From positions 15,268,001 through 15,332,000 of the forward strand of contig JANTQA010000032.1 in NCBI GenBank assembly GCA_027625915.1: 64,000 nucleotides of DNA. Direction: 5' to 3'. Of this stretch, positions 61,901 to 64,000 are shown piece after piece; positions within the stretch are counted from its first letter, which is position 1; every line of letters begins with the position of its first letter. Source of the stretch: Anaeramoeba flamelloides (Eukaryota; Metamonada; Anaeramoebidae). The position numbers and the translations under genes are program-made. The notes under the pieces were generated by a model, which did not search any database, was not told the origin of the DNA, and saw only the letters and a program-made list of their open reading frames with translations.

Positions 61901-62924
61901 TCTTGAGTAATTTAAATTATAATAAAAGGGTTTTACATAAGCCAACAATTAACTTTTTATACATTTACAACTAGATCTTAAAGTTGACTTGTTTATGAAG
62001 TTGTAGTTTTATTTGTTTTTTGTGGTTTATAGTGCTTTTTTCAAGTCAATTTATTAGATTTTTTCCAACATAAACTAAAATATTACAATAAAATACCGAG
62101 TCAAGAATAAAAGATAAACCATTGGACAGTTACCAAAGTGCATCAAAACAAAATTCGTAAACATTCTATGCTGACATTTAATTTTAACTTTGAAAAAAAA
62201 TATAATAAATTATTTTTCAACAAGTTCTTTAATTATAAAAAGCAAAAAGAAACAATCAAAGTAAACAAAAATTTATTTAATCTTCATTTGGAAAATACCC
62301 AAAAATAAAACCTTAGACTTAACGAATGCTACTCCTAAAAGTATTATCTTTTTTTTTTATATATTACGTGAGAACTGAAAATCAATTCTGTAAATAGAAA
62401 AAACAATTTCAAAAACCACCATTTTAGAAAAGACAAATTATTATCAACTCTATATTTTTGAAATTTTGATGAAATTAAAGAAATAGGTTTTTTTTCTACT
62501 CAAATACATTTCTAAATTCTTTTAAAAACAATTAAATTAAAAACACCCCCCCCTCTTTTCCATCTTTTTTCGCTTACTTTCTTCTTTTTTTCACATATAT
62601 TGAAACCGATACCCAAAACTCTAATATTTTTAAAAATAATGTGGAAAATAAATATAATAAGAAGACTTTGATTTTCGAACATTATCAAGTTAAATTTCAA
62701 ATTCGGATCAAAGAAAAAGAGTTTTCCAAAATTAGAAATTCCCAAAAAAAAAAAATAAAAAACTAACTTTTAAACAGAAAAAAATTTCTTGACTTGGCAT
62801 TTTTTGAAGTTAATAAATGTTTATCTAGTCCTAAAAATAACATTCAATCATCATAAAATATCGAAAATCTTTAACTGGGTACAATTTATACAACAATAAA
62901 GTCTATTTGAAATATCTAAACAAC
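58914..62924. other. Intergenic, 5' flank of ACSL, AT-rich
   Basis: About 4 kb, mostly featureless. On the minus strand at 59812-59753 a short coding-like frame (MGIKYLNNEYGTRNYFISSK) ends at a donor-like GTAAAC, but no partner exon was found and no family recognised. A run of about eight C lies near 62545. I see no RNA gene. Confidence 0.4.
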
Positions 62925-63345
62925 ATCCCAAAAAATTAGACACAATTTGAAATGAAAATAAAAAAAAAAAAAAAAATGAAATAGTTTGAAAAATCAAAAT
63001 TATTAACAAATTGAATGATAAACTTTAGTATCGCCATTCTTTTAACAGTTTCTTTTTTCAAGTTACGAAATCTGTATGGTTTGATTTAGATATTTTTAAA
63101 CAGTTGATAGAATGTTAGTGTTGAGTATTTTAAATTGGAAAATCACATGTAATTTGTCGATGGTATCTTATCTTTTGATCGATCAACAATTGTTGGTGAA
63201 ATTTCAACAAATTTATCCGTACATTTTTTGTTCCGCTCGTTTCATTATTTTGGACACAGTGATTTTTTTTTTCGTTTTTATATTTTTTTCTTTTATTTGG
63301 ATGAAAATAATTACTAATAAAAACATTAATCATGGGTAAACTTTG
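62925..63345. mobile_element. Non-autonomous repeat, family D copy 3 (inverted)
   Basis: The block ATGGTATCTTATCTTTTGAT and the following CGATCAACAATTG, then TCATTATTTTGGACACA, are the complement of the family D interior at 12390-12510. Ends are diverged. The open frames in it on both strands are repeat shadows. Confidence 0.5.
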
Positions 63346-63639
63346 TTGTGGTTGATTTTTACGTTTGGAAAAATATAATAAATTGAGTTTTATTTTACCT
63401 GTTTTTGATTTTGGGTGAGTCCAATTTTTTACAATGGGGTTTATATTTAATAATATATTTAAAATTTATAATAAAAATGAAACAATTAAAAAAATTTTAA
63501 TCTAATTTTTTTCAATTAAAAAACAAAAAAGAAAACTAAATTAATTAATAATTTTGATGATTCTTATTTTTTTTTGTTTATTATTAATAATGTTGATGTT
63601 TTTTGGGTAAATTCTCAGAATACAAGTTAATTATATTAC

Positions 63640-64000
63640 ACCCATTAAACAATATCCTAAAAACAGGTAAATTTTACTGTAAAATAACTCTTGAATAAAT
63701 GCAATCCAATCATAAATAATTATAAAAACATTCAAATTGATAGAAACACTTTTTTGATTGTTAATAATAAACAAATTTGTTTATTAGTATGATATTACTT
63801 TAATAAATAATATGGAAATAATTGATCTCAATTTTATATGATATTTTTAACGGTGCGGCATTTAGTGATGCGTATTATTTTCTTTTTGATCGAAAAAAGT
63901 GTTTTCCTAACTTGTTAAATATTGATAAACTTTCAACCAAAAGAAAATTTTATAACTATTTTTTAGTGTTTACAAAATCATTTATGTCTTTATATTTCCA
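63640..64000 (+). mobile_element. LINE fragment, second copy, runs off the window
   Basis: From about 63750 the sequence matches 33050-33260 of the intronic LINE remnant. Shared landmarks are TTTGTTTATTAGTATGATAT against TTTGTTTGTTAGTGTGTTAT, then TTTTCTTTTTGATC, and ACAAAATCATTT against AAAAAATCATTT. Both are diverged and interrupted by stops. The copy continues past position 64000. Confidence 0.55.

Noticed and set aside
63112-63339. Overlapping open frames on both strands
   Set aside because: They lie in a family D repeat copy. Equivalent regions at 12338 and 51240 do not keep the frame.
1-64000. CRISPR arrays, operons, rRNA genes, telomeric repeats
   Set aside because: None is visible. 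The window is intron-bearing eukaryotic sequence with monocistronic, widely spaced genes.

Overview
This looks like nuclear DNA from a free-living, very AT-rich protist. The best guess is an Anaeramoeba-like metamonad amoeba; a dictyostelid-like or other amoeba is the alternative. The reasons are strongly AT-rich spacers full of A and T homopolymers, asparagine runs and ENEN/KQKQ/KEKEK low-complexity tracts in the proteins, GT-AG spliceosomal introns, the standard code with TAA as nearly the only stop, and typically eukaryotic genes. The lineage call is inference from sequence style, not from a marker gene.

Layout, left to right: an unrecognised helical acidic protein (713-2212 +); FCF2, an rRNA-processing factor (5221-5991 +); a probable Mediator subunit MED30 (9171-9551 -); a large secreted/membrane protein with SBBP-like beta-propeller strands, a Cys-rich stalk and about nine membrane segments (13957-18018 +); a repeat-rich zone (18.0-26.0 kb) holding nested palindromic MITEs and a small unrecognised two-exon gene (23934-24359 -); a giant gene (26047-40191 +) whose protein joins an ST7-like helical domain to TPRs and RRMs, with an 8.8 kb intron carrying a decayed LINE and several MITEs; a LEM plus Man1-Src1 C-terminal inner nuclear membrane protein gene (42663-48579 +) split by a 3.85 kb intron; and a six-exon long-chain acyl-CoA synthetase gene (58913-51796 -) with a 14-nt micro-exon. 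The right end is repeats and a second LINE fragment running off the window.

The key step was joining exons by reading phase. Three real multi-exon genes appear as scattered open frames but join in phase at GT-AG sites and reconstitute conserved families. Four introns are 187-197 nt and four are 2.2-8.8 kb; the long ones contain foldback elements or other dispersed repeats. The genes are unrelated housekeeping and surface functions with no operon-like logic. The most novel items are the ST7/TPR/RRM fusion, the 14-nt exon, a MITE nested precisely inside another MITE, and a 405-bp hairpin element whose arms read as identical.
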